This document shows, one piece after another, positions 11,931 through 24,032 of a DNA stretch of 64,000 nt. The position numbers and the translations under genes were made by a program. Source of the DNA: Drosophila persimilis (Eukaryota > Arthropoda > Insecta > Diptera > Drosophilidae); NCBI RefSeq assembly GCF_003286085.1, contig NW_020825289.1, positions 16,802,001 to 16,866,000 on the forward strand, in the 5' to 3' direction. The notes beneath the pieces are model-generated. The model worked only from the letters and a program-made list of their open reading frames with translations. It did no database searches and was not told where the DNA came from. How positions within the stretch are numbered: the stretch's first letter is position 1; each line of letters starts with the position of its first letter.

Positions 11931-14900
11931 TAAGAGCATAGCGGGAGGAAGACTTCATGAGCATGGAGTAATTAATTAAATTGCCAGTAAGAACTCAATC
12001 CGAGCCGATTCTAAGTAATCGACTCTGAGGGATGGTTTTATTCCCGCCCTCGCCCAGTCCCTATCGGCCCTGAAAAGTATGCTACACTGGCTGCATGAGC
12101 TTTGCCTAGTCATGCACATACACACCCACTCGCTTCCAAAGCCAAAGCCACATGCACATCCACATGTGTATACTTAGAAAGGGAGATATATTTCAATTGA
12201 AGGATGTTCACACCCGGAGTAAGATGGAATAGTTTTCTTTTGGAGAGCTGGGGGCCATTTATCAGCACGGAAAAAGTTGCCAACTGCCAGTGCCAGTGCC
12301 GGCGCCAGCCAAGCAGAACTTTAATAATGCAAAGCTCTGACATTTTTCATCTTCTCGTTATATTGAATCCGCTTTGAGGGGCAAGTACTAGGGCCATGCC
12401 CTGACACGCTGATCTCCTTATTTATGCATTTATTTTGTTGACATTCTGCAGTCAAAACTCCCCCAGCTCCAAATGGATAACTGACTGCGACCCCATCTCC
12501 GCACGCGCACTGAATGCGACTTCGACTCCGACTCCGACTTCGATTCCGATGGCGATGGTGTTTCCTGCAAAGTTCAAAGCGTATATTTGAAAAAATCAGA
12601 GCTGGATGAGAGATGCATGGCAATTTTGTTATGCAAATGCGCCAGAGAACATACAAATTGACAGGATACGCGTACGTAGGGCATTCGGATCGAAATGTAA
12701 GACTCGTGACATTTATTTATAGACCGACAACAAACGAATGAAGAGGGGGGGTGTCCCTGCTCCTTGAGTGAGTTGAGCCCCGGGAAGTGGCTTTTAAATT
12801 CATTCCGAGATGTTACTTGGGGTCGGCGGCTGTTCGGACAGTCAACAGGAGTTTCTGCACCATTTAACCTAAGAGCGTCTTGCGAATGAAATCAAATTTG
12901 GAGTGAAGACTAGCAATCATCCCAAAAAAGGAAGAACAAGAGCTGTCCTAACTGACCGAAGCTTAAGATACCCTTACCGATCCATCCATTCAACGGAAGT
13001 AATATGTATTTAAAATCCATCTCATCTAACAGATTTATTGCTTAATTAATACAATAACCGATTGCGATTAGTCCGATTTCAACAAAAAAATCTGTAGCGT
13101 TACAGAACATCTTGTCGAAATCGTAATACCCTTTACAAGGGTACGGAAAGTGGCAAAGAGAGAGGAAAGGAAATTGCGTACAAAGTGGTCCCGAAAAAGA
13201 AGCCAGCTCACCTCCAAAGTAAATAAATGGAGAAAGGAAAAGCATTTCCCACGCATTTAAAATGGAAATCATTTATGGTCGAAATGGCTGCCTCCCACAT
13301 TCTGCCCCTCTGCCACTGCCTCTCCCATTTGCATTTCCGGCAATTAAGAAAGGGCTCCGAACCGGACTCAGACTCCACTCGACTTGGCCATGGACAATGC
13401 ATCCTCCAAAAACAAGCCAAGTGGAATTGAAGCTCCGATAATGTATGTATGCCTTTACTGATTCTTGGGGATCTATGGGAGCTTGTGCTTTTATGTTAAT
13501 TTGTATTATTGTTAATTTTTATATTATGAAATTAGCGCTGTTTTCGTGTCCTTCAGCTATTCGTTGCCTTGCATTTTTAATATTAAATGTGCAACGCGGC
13601 GTATGAGCAATTAAAACGCTAGCAGCCAACGCTTGCACATAATTATCGTAATTAATATAAAACCATGTAATCGACCCTTCTTCTTTTCCGGGCTCGAGGG
13701 ATGTTCAATTTAAATACATACAGTATATACATACATATATGTAAGTTATTTAATATTTTCCATTTTATTTTAGGTCTGATACACGTTTCAGCTATTTAAT
13801 TAAAAGGCGTAATGCCTTTTGAGCTCTACAGCTCAGAAAAAGTTACATATAATAAATTTTTACGGCTTTAAGTCGGTGCCCGAAATGGCACAGCAGCAAA
13901 TGGCAGAAGTGGGGACCCCGTTGGAACGGGGTCGCCGGGTGCCATATGGGGATTGTGGATGTGGAACGCTTGTTAGCCTTCGGTTTTAATCAGCTCTCGG
14001 CGCGTAGTTTTTCCCCGTCTTCTTGGGGCGGAAGCCAGATAATGTGACTGTGGAGCAAACGAACCACACCAGACCCTACCCTCCCTTTCACGCTCATCCG
14101 GGGAGAGGGAATCATATGTATGCTAATTTTAATTAGCAGGAAATCTACATATGCCAAGCACACTATCTCTGGCTGCCATGTTTGTGTCTCTTGGGGGAAA
14201 GACAATGGCTGCCATTTTAAGAGCCAATCGAGGAGTTTATTAAACCTGCAAGTTGGCCATGGATAAAAATCTTCAAATGCAATTAAGTTTCATAAGTAAT
14301 CTCACCCAGGAAGTTGGCTTCTTCCGCTCTCTCTTGCTGGTATCCCAGCTATGTCATATGCACTCTCTTCAGCCACTCCTTTGCCACCTCTGGTTCTCTC
14401 TGGCCAAACACAAAGGAAAGTAATCCCGCCTTTGTGCCGGGCCACTTGAAATTCAAAAGAGATCCTTGGCTCGCGCTCAGCCAATATGCACAGCCTTTGC
14501 TCCTTTCAAGACCTTTCTCTCTTTTTTTTCGGGGAAACGTTGCAAAAGTCGCAGTGCATTAGTGGTGGTGGCAGAATGAAAGTCAGCCTAAAGTCTTATT
14601 GTTTTCTGGTCATACGCCCCGTACACATAGGGTACAACAGGGGTATACACGAAGTATTCGTGGACAAAAATGGTGCGTTAAACAGATGATACTCAGCACT
14701 TACTGGCCGTGTCCATGTCGTCTTAGAGGACCCAACCTCTAATACAGAAGACCTTCCAATTCCAATTCAAAGGTATCTTTCTTAATTAAAAAGGACATAC
14801 AGGGGGTATTCAATTGTCGGAATAGCGACTGTAGAGCTTTTTTCCTTATCTACGAGTTGCTATTTCAGTTCTGTCATTGCTGTGATGCTCCTTCTGTTGC

Positions 14901-16905
14901 TGCTGCTGCTGCTGCTGTTGCCTCTCTGGCGTAGGCGATTATTGTTGCAAGATTGGTTGACAACTTGCCTCCTGTCTGCTGCCCCGAGCCCATCCACCCA
15001 TCCCCCCGCCAGCCATGCAGATAATGGGTTGCGCCACCAAGCGTAATAGGGCTGAAGCCAGTGGAAGGCGAACTCTAGTGAAAATAAACAGTTGGACAGA
15101 CAACTTGGGCATAGTTGAGTCTCTCTCAGTCGCTCAACTTCTCAGTTTCGCAGTCTCTTAGTTTCTCAGTTCCGAGTTTGCCAGCTTTTCAGTTTCTTCA
15201 TAGCTATGGCTCATAGTTCTGCCGGTTGTCCCCTCGCTGTCCCTGCCTTGACTGTTCTGGCTCTATTATTTCTTCTTTTTTGCCCTATACTATTATTATG
15301 TCCGGAGCCACCGTCTGAGAAAGTTTGCCATTCTATTACGACTTTGAATTTTTAATAATAGAATGCTCGAGCTCGAACAGTTCCGTCATCTTTAGCAGGA
15401 GCGAAGTGTCGGGCTGAGGCGGCTTAGCTTTTGTTATGAATTTAATGCATTTTGGGGGGCGATTCCGGGGAGTCATGGGAAATTGAATATCCGTTAAGAT
15501 ATTTTAACAATTTATGGTCTCTGAGTCTGATTGCCACGATGCGTATTCCGTATGCGGATACGGATATGGAATGAAAAGTGCTATGCTTTGTGCCGTTCGC
15601 AGCAAATTGAAAATGAATCGAAAAAGAAACGAAGCCATGTGAAGCGAACCGTACCGAAGCAAACCGAGCACCGAGACAGACAGTCCGCAGCAGGAGCAGG
15701 AGCAGGAGCAGGAGCAGAAGCAGGAGTAAGAGCCGTCAGCATCAAGACTGGGCCATAATGAGCAAGTCAATAGCCTGCCCAGCGTATAGCAAGGGGGAAA
15801 GGGAAGGAAAGGGAAAGGAATGAGCGCAGGATAAAAACACGCAGCGAGCCAAGGCAATCGATGATGGCCCAAGGAGGCAGCCAGCAGTCGGCAGCCATTC
15901 GCTGCTTGTCATGCAGCGATGGGCGATAAAAAGCAGATTGCAATTTGTTTCACTGATTTCCATGCTTTTGGCCTTTTTTTGCACGACGGAAACTTTCATT
16001 AACATCAAACAGAAACTGAAATTGAAGCGGCATCGGCATCGGAAAGAGAGGCGCCAAGCCACATGGGACAGCGGCCTCAATCCTCAAACCCCAGACCAAT
16101 CACAATCCCACCCACGCCAGGCAGTCAACCAGCCAGTCAGATCTGTTGTGTATATTGAGTGGCACTTAATGTGGCAGCTGCCTTAATAAGTTGCATTCTT
16201 CATTTGGCCCATTTGCATATAATGGATGCACCAGTACTCAGACCACAGACAAGAGTGCCGACCTTTTGGCACCTTACAAAATACCATATTCTGTGGGCAA
16301 GCCATTCCACAAAAGTCCTACAACCAATTAGTTTACAAATAATGGAGAGAAATGACTTTTCATCTCTCAACCGCAAACAAAGTAATTTCTATGGACTTCA
16401 CCCTCCTCGCCCATCCTCTCCGTGTGGGCCTTGGGATGGCTTTATTTATGCATGGAAATCTGCTGCCTTCTGTCTGCTGCCTGCTGCCAGCTCCCGACTG
16501 CCCGCTCGTAAGGACGTCGAAGAGTTGTGGCAACTCTTGTTGTGTTTGAAATAATTTGTACAAAATTTGCGAGACATTTTGTGGGCTCTTAGCAAATATT
16601 TTAGGCCTGACCCCGAGCCCAAGCCCAATCCCAACCCCAGCAGTGGCTCTTTGCGGACAAAGGGCAATTAACTTAAATAATTAGCCAAAACTTTTGCCGT
16701 TGAGACGAATCTGTTTGCGAGTCGGTTAAGTTATTTCAATAAAATGTTATCATTCTGTTGTTTTGCCAGTCGTCTGGTTGGCCGAGAGAATCTAATCAAT
16801 TAAAGCACAGATTCCAAGGCAAGATTTAGAGTCGAAGTGAAAAAGGAGGCAAAGAAGTTTGATATTTGATATACTCGTACATCAATTGGCAATAGTCCAA
16901 TCAAA
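11931..16905. other. Intergenic DNA without recognisable genes
   Basis: No coding exon is supported. The stretch contains simple repeats (GACTCC near 12521-12545, CTG near 14893-14918, GCAGGA near 15687-15727) and ordinary AT-rich DNA. It may carry regulatory DNA for sca or for the microprotein gene that follows. Confidence 0.55.
15687..15727. repeat. (GCAGGA)n hexanucleotide repeat
   Basis: About six imperfect copies of a GCAGGA unit. It produces artefactual Gly/Ala or Cys/Ser open frames on the two strands. Confidence 0.85.
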
Positions 16906-17707
16906 ATGTTCCCGCGCCGTAATATCAGCCTGGAGCGGCACAAGATCGATCAACGCTGGAAATTCGTATACATCATAGCCCTCCTGTTCGTACTCATCAC
17001 CTATATTTCCCTCTTAGTCCTGTATGTAATCTACAGGACTAATGGAGCCAATCAGTACTGGGTGAGTGGCCGGATGCATGTCCATTGATGTTTAATTGAC
17101 TCGAGTCTTCGGTCTTTCGCAGCTGCATGAATAAAATATAAATGAGGCATGAATTGATTGACAACAGCAAGCAAATATTGTCATGAAATTATCATTTCGC
17201 AGCCATTAAAGCTTGAACCATTTGCATATTATGTTGTTATCACTCAATTTGCATTCACATCCCTACAAAAATGTGCAGGACATCAATTAAAGCCCGAGCT
17301 GAACACTCGGCAGCTCTGGTTGTGGTTGAAGGATTAACACAAGAACAGTCGGGTCCTCACTGTCTCTGGCTATACATACAAATAAAATATAGGATGCACA
17401 CAGATACGACTCGTACTCGCACTAGTATGTTTGTTCGTCCTGATGCTATTCAAATTTATTGGAGCGCTTCCTTCTGATGTCGCTCTGGTTGTCACTTCAA
17501 TGGGGAAGCACTTTTTAGTTGAATGAAGTCAGTGAACGGATATGCATTTTTGGGCATAGATACCACTCTCTCTCGATTTTATTTTTGTCGTCTCTTATTT
17601 TGGTATTAATTAACCAAGAGTATAACTTGGGCATGCAGTTTGTTTTTCAGGAAAATTTCATCGGAGTTTGTTGCCAACAGCTGCATAATAATGATAGCTA
17701 CTCGTAA
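16906..17707 (+). CDS. Two-exon single-pass membrane microprotein (70 aa)
   Basis: I do not recognise the family. Exon 1 (16906-17061) starts at an ATG in a strong Drosophila context (ATCAAAATG) and encodes 52 residues. A basic N terminus (residues 1-18, with RRN and ERHK) is followed by a hydrophobic membrane helix (about 20-43), then a short Tyr/Arg/Asn stretch. It ends in phase 0 at a consensus donor, GGTGAGTGG. The best partner is an exon at 17651-17707 after a pyrimidine-rich acceptor (GTTTGTTTTTCAG). It adds 18 residues, beginning ENFIGVCCQQ, and ends in TAA. AATAAA follows at 17957-17962. The intron would be 589 bp. It is the only coding gene I could support in the gene-poor tract beside sca. 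The positive-inside rule suggests a cytoplasmic N terminus. Exon 1 is well supported; the exon 2 choice is inference from acceptor quality and phase. Confidence 0.62.
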
Positions 17708-20700
17708 CATATCTCTACTCCCAACCGCCCTCTAGTCTACTGCTATTTGTGCACGAGTATCTTGTTTATCTTGAATTGCTTTATGATGTAAGGCAGCTTC
17801 CACTCTGTTTAAACGTTAACAGCGTTCTTGAGGGAACTCCCCTTCTCTGGTTCCCTTCTTATGGGATGCCATCAGTCAAGGTCAAGCCTAACAAAGATTT
17901 GTCGGCAATCCGGGCTCTCATTTCCATGACACTTCCCGCGCAGCAGGTGAAATCTAAATAAACTTTTTAATGAACTTCAGGATTTATTGCCATCAACATG
18001 GCTGCCTCGGTGGCAGTCTGGCAGTTTTCCTCGAAAATTCGGTTCAAAATGTATGCCTAGATTGTTCAGATAAATGATTAACAAAGACCTTTCTTAAGGC
18101 CTGCTCTGAGTTAAAGGCTGCCTTGAATGTTCCATATATTTAAGCGAAGCCGCAATCTACTTCTAAACGATTCGAAAAGCAGATAATTGCAGGTACAACC
18201 ATGGTCTATACACACTGCGTATGAGTAATATTGAGATAACAGTTATGGTACGATTTTAATTGAACGGAACGGAGGCAGCCTTAATAATAGGCTGATTACA
18301 CTGCCGAACAATGGAGCTGTGCCATGCGGGAGTGGTCGACCAATTTGGATGACTAATAACCACTTCCGTGTATCGATTATGGCCAATGACAGAGACAACA
18401 TTTAATGGAAGGCAACGAATATTAAAGTTGCAAAGCTTTAAGATCTCGGCTTGGGCCAGGATTAGTTGGTGGCCTTCTGATGCCACCACGTCCTCCCCTC
18501 CTCGACTGCTCGAGCACAAACAATTTGGCAGAGTATTGACCTAATTGTGCTCACTTCTGTTACTTACTTGGCTCTTACTACTCTCGCTAGAGTGAGGGGG
18601 GATAGAGATGGACGAAAGAAAAACTTTGGCTTCAAGTTGAGCCAGAGAGAAAGAAGTTCGAGTAGAAAAGAGTCGCCCGAAGTGCTTGCCCAGCGATTGG
18701 TGAACGGTGAACGGTGAACGGAGTGGCTTTGTGGAACCCTTAAGCCTTTGATCCGGGCTTAATTTGTGCTCGATTGCCCCGTAAAAATGCGGACTAAATC
18801 AGAATCGTGGCGCTAGCAATTCAACAGGCACGTGCTGGTAGTTGCAGCAGGCAGACTTATGGCGTGGAGGAGCGGAAACAACGGGCGTTGACATGTCCCA
18901 TAAAAGGCAAACAAAACATTTGACATAATGGGAGATTTTTCTGTCGTATGTGTCCGACCTCTTTATAAATTGTGACACAAATACAGCGACATGTGCTGTG
19001 GTATGTAAATGCCGCACTCACACACACACACACACAGACACTCCGATGACAGTTCATTGCGAGAGTGTGTGAGCGAGTGCTGTGCTTGCGTTTCCGTCCG
19101 CCATGATGTTTCTGTTGTGTCGCCTATGCTCATCGTCCGTGTAATGATTGTCGCCAGCCTGCACGTGTTTCCCCTTCGACGGCGTGCATTGTACCCCCTG
19201 AGTTTGCACATAAATGTGCTTAAAGCTGAGCTTAAATTTGTATCGGACGAAACCCAATTCGTTGCTTCGGTGGCCTTCTGAGAAGTTGTCCACATAAATC
19301 ATGGCTACAGCTACAGTTCCCCCAGCCAAATCCCCATTCCCAAGTCTACGAGTATCCATCATAAGCATGCAGATAGCTTAAAGACCACTCAAGCGCCCAA
19401 GAGTATATGATTGCCCACACGAAACCGAATGAGCACATCCTTCTGGTCCCCGGGTCGACCAGTGTGGCCAGCAGTGGCTTCGGAAACAAGAAATTGTAAA
19501 GTGCATGAATACGGAATGAACTGCAAGTACATTAAATTCTCTCCTTCCCTACGCTTCGTAACACCGACCCAAAGAGAATGAATACAGTCGAGCGTAGTGC
19601 GCAAATACTTCAAATACTTCACATGCAAATAAAAGCACACAAAAAAATAAGACCAAAACGGAAACCACAGTTACAGATACAGATACGAATACAGATGCAG
19701 ATACAGATACAGCAGCCAGAGAACAGATACGGATACAGAGAGTGAGAGTGAGAGTGAAGGTGGTTGAATGAGGGTGGCAGCACTCAAACAATTTGCATTG
19801 TCTGCCGTCGGCCAGTGTGGTTTGTTTCGGGATTTCCGTTCAGTATTCTTTTGCTTTGCTTTTTTTCTCCCGCATTACACAGACAGAGAGCTGGTCGATA
19901 AAACCATGAATTGAGGCATTAATTGAATTGATTGAAATTGGCATCGGTGTCGTGGACAAAACGATCTGAAAGCCCCCGCAGCGCCGCCTCATCTCATCCC
20001 ACCCACCCAAAACAAATAAATGTGCCATGTTTTTTTTAAACAGACTGATATGGTACAGCCCATTGGTGCCCTTCTGGTTGGATATACCTTGAGTAAAAAA
20101 TGATACGATATTCGGCATATTTGTCGACCTACAAAATTCACAGAATAATTTAAAGATTAAAAGTAGTTTTCTCAAGGAAAGAGAATAAAAATTCATATTT
20201 TTTGGTACACATACAACCGGTGCAATTTCATTTGTAAGGACTCAACGCTTTTTGGTTTCGCCCAAAAGTTTTCTTTAATATTTGATCCATACTGCAATTC
20301 ATTGACTTGGCCCACGGCACAAACATTGTCGAGGCTTCCAGTGCCGTTCTCTACTCTAATTCCCATTTAACATGGAAACTTTTATTCGATTGTTGAAATT
20401 GTGCACAATCTTAAACTTTTGAGCACTTGAGGCTATATGGCTATAGCCATGGCATAGTTTCAACTCAAATGACACCGCTTCGCGTGGTTATGGTGGGTGG
20501 AAACTTCTGGCCAAAGCACTTGAAATGTTTCTCATATTTCGATTATAAACAAAGCGATTTCAATTGGGAATCCTACATTTCTTCCCCTGCCTGGACGCTT
20601 TCTGTAGGCCAAAACCATGCCCAACAATGATTGGGTGGGGTGATGCCGTGGCCCTGATGCTGTCAGAGTGCTCTATTGTTCACGTGGCAAAGTTAATCGA

Positions 20701-21998
20701 AGCTTAATTAGTCGACAGACAGGGTCGGATGGGCGGAAAAGAATGAAGTCACTGCTGTTGAATTAACGGCCGTAATGAGTCCAAAAAAGTGGAGCCAACT
20801 CGTAAACAGGAACAGCGGAAAACTCTTGTAAGATGCCCAATTAGTCCTTTACATTAAGCAGCGAGAAAGTTTTCGACTTGCTTTGTTTGTTCCCTGACTT
20901 AAAGACTCAACTGTTGCGGGCCGTGAAATGTTGCCAAAAACAAAAAGGAAAGTAAACAGACGACCATGAAATTTTTCCGAATTGAACAGAAAGAAATGGC
21001 AAAGGACGAGGAAAAAGTATAAGAAGGAAAGGTAAGGATCAAGGTGGAGACATGCCAGAGGGGAAAGTAACATACAAAAGTAGATTCCATCCGAGTGTGT
21101 GAGAGTTATGATATGATATGCATCTGACGAGGCCACTTACGGAGAAATTTCTAGAGTGAAAGCCCGGGGCAGACGCTTCTTCAGCGCAATCGTAGACCAA
21201 AGAATCCTGTAATGAATTATATAAGTGTATATGTACTCATATCTATTTGCGGGTATTTGCGAATATTCCCACACATATTTCCATATCCTGGCATATTAGG
21301 GGGGTTTTATAATTTTAGCCACGAGCTTGCAGTGCACCAGAAAAATCAACCCTTTGAAATATTACGAGTAAGTCTAGCCCACTGCCCCTACTGCTATGGT
21401 TCAGATGCTAAATCCAGGCAATTTCTCGAAAGAGAAACTCCTTTACTATCCCGCAGCAAAGCAAAAAAGATCTCACCCTGTATAGTTATCAGAGAACAGT
21501 TCAGATATGAAAGTCATTAGAAAACTTTTTAAATACATTTCATAGGCTTCTTGAGAGTATTCTGAAACTTTATAATCTGCACAAAATCCTGCCATATTGC
21601 CACTCATATCCTCATGTGTTAAAGGGTATTTTGAGTTTCGTCATCTAGCGGCCATTCGTTTGGAATGTTTTTTACCATATATATTTTATGCATGGCTTTG
21701 TCTTGACACAGACATGAGGGCGTCTTCGAGCAGACCATATATATATGTACGTATATATACATATGCGAATAGCTGACACGTTTTTGCCACGGAGACAGCT
21801 GCACATCATGTTGCCACACACGTTTATATAAACAGAGAAATCCTTCTTCTTCTGCCTTTTCATGGCTCCTTAAATTCGCCCAGAAAAGTATGCCATAAAA
21901 ATGTTGAGCTCTGGGTGGAATTAAGTGAGAATGCTGATCAGATGCGAAATGAAAAGGGAAAGTAAAAAACAATTAAATGACATTCCCAGGACCCCCGG

Positions 21999-22024
21999 GG
22001 CTGGGGCTGGGGCTGGGGCTGGGC
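21999..22024. repeat. (GGGGCT)n repeat
   Basis: About four copies of a GGGGCT hexamer in tandem, with runs of four G that could form a G-quadruplex. Confidence 0.85.
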
Positions 22025-23778
22025 TGGATGAGTGAACACTTTTCAGCCTCATTTCCAGCATCATCATTTCATTTCTACTGTAATTTCCTCTCACAAAAAA
22101 CAGCCATTAAAAACGCCGACCCGAAAACTGAATTTTATGGAACACATGCACGCTCTAATGAGGTTATATGCCTCATATATAAATTAGCTTAAATACGTGA
22201 GGAATTTCATTTATTTTTATTCTTTTGGCTGTGAACCAAAAAATCATCTCACGCACAGTTAATTCTATAACAAATTTTTGCCAGTGGACGTGCCAACATT
22301 TTTAAATGCTTTTAACACTTTAATGGCATTAATTTAAATAAAAGGGCACATTTGTAGATGCACCTACTGACGATGTTGGTCCGGATAAAATGGCAAAATA
22401 CGAATGGAAGAGGAGCCAAACAGGAAATCAGAAGCAATTTGTTGTCCTCAGCCAACAAGGGTCATGAGTGAGTGAGGCAAACTCGGTGCGGTTCAGTGTT
22501 TTTATACGGAAAATGCACTTTCCAGTCCCCAGGGGAACAAAGAAAGGGGGGAGTGACGCAGATAGAGGCAGAAGTGGAGAGGGATGCACAGCCGGAGGTA
22601 TAGAGTGACACTCTCCAGCTGTCGATGCCAGGGCATGGTAGCTAAGAGAGGCAGAGGCCACTCAGATGTCCGCTCGACTTGAGCTCAAAGGCTGTCAACA
22701 GGCCAGGGTCTATCTTAAACCAACTCTATTTGGTTCTCCTTTTATGGCATAATAACAGGAGCTAGTCTCAAAGAGATTGGCCCAGAGAGGCAAAAGGGGA
22801 TATGTCATCAATTTTAAATTTACATAAATCCTCTGAACTAGCTCCACCATGTTACTGATTCTCATCATTAAACGGCGGACGGCGCTATGTATATTTAATT
22901 AACAGCAAACAGTAAGCCAAATGAAGTGTAAATATTTAACTCAATTGCAAATTTGAAAACGTCGCACAGTTCATTGGTATTCGGTCTTTAAATAGTATTT
23001 TGGCCGAATAATCAACAGCAACGGCAACAGCAATGGCAATGGCAATGGCAATAATAAGAATAATAATAAACGAATGCCGCTCATGCACAAAAATATTCAT
23101 GCAATTAGGCAATGAGTAAACACAGAGCAAAACCCAGACAGCATTCGTAAATGGAGAGTCGATTGCCAAAAGGATTGGGCAACGCGGCGTGTACGCAATT
23201 TTGAACTGAGTGTGGGCTGTGGAGCGGCCAGTGGGTGGCACGAAAGGAGGGTAGCAAAAAGGTTATTTCGTTTGGGCACACCATTCGATTACTCTCGTTA
23301 AATGCAGAATTAACTAAAATAGTTTTTATTGCTTTGAATTTCTATTGAAAAATACGGAACACAACATTTATTTTTGTTTCCAATTAGTTCTCAATGAGTC
23401 GCCATATGACCAAAAATTGTAAAAATTTCAACTTCATCTAAGTTCTATTCTATTCCATATCTACAAGGCCCTAATTGTCTATAATTTTCCATACATCCAG
23501 AGGTATTTAAAGCCTTCATTGCTTTTTCGGATTCGCTTGTGCGTGAGCCAATAATGTCAGAGAAGATTTTCTGTTATGCAAGCACACTGAGAGAGGCCGG
23601 CTTTGTATTTTACATTGAAAAATGATACGTAATACGTGGCATAGCAGCCAACAGAAGCGAAATAAATTAGGCGACAGCACACAGGCAGCATTCACAAACA
23701 AAACAACGAGAACGAAAAATAACTAAAGAGCTTTACCCGACCACTCAACGCAGTAACCCCATTGCGGCAGCCTCCGAC

Positions 23779-23806
23779 TATTATTATTATTATTATTATT
23801 ATTATT
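23779..23806. repeat. (TTA)n microsatellite
   Basis: About nine tandem TTA/ATT units. Translated on the minus strand it gives a poly-isoleucine run inside a spurious frame. Confidence 0.9.
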
Positions 23807-23965
23807 TTTATTTGTATTATGCACTGCGAATGCCGTCGTAAACGTACCGGAAAACTGCACAACAAATGGAGGAAAGCCTGAACCAGCCAGTAAACCAGCA
23901 ACAAGAACATGGAATGGAAAAATGAAAATTCATTCGCGACGCATTGAAAATTCATTCGCAGAGAG

Positions 23966-24032
23966 GACGACGACGACGACGACGACGACGACGAGGATGA
24001 TGACGATGACGATGAGGATGATGATGATGATG
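23966..24032. repeat. (GAC)n/(GAT)n compound microsatellite
   Basis: About nine perfect GAC units followed by mixed GAT/GAG/GAC units. The minus-strand frame across it is a long poly-serine artefact. Confidence 0.9.
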
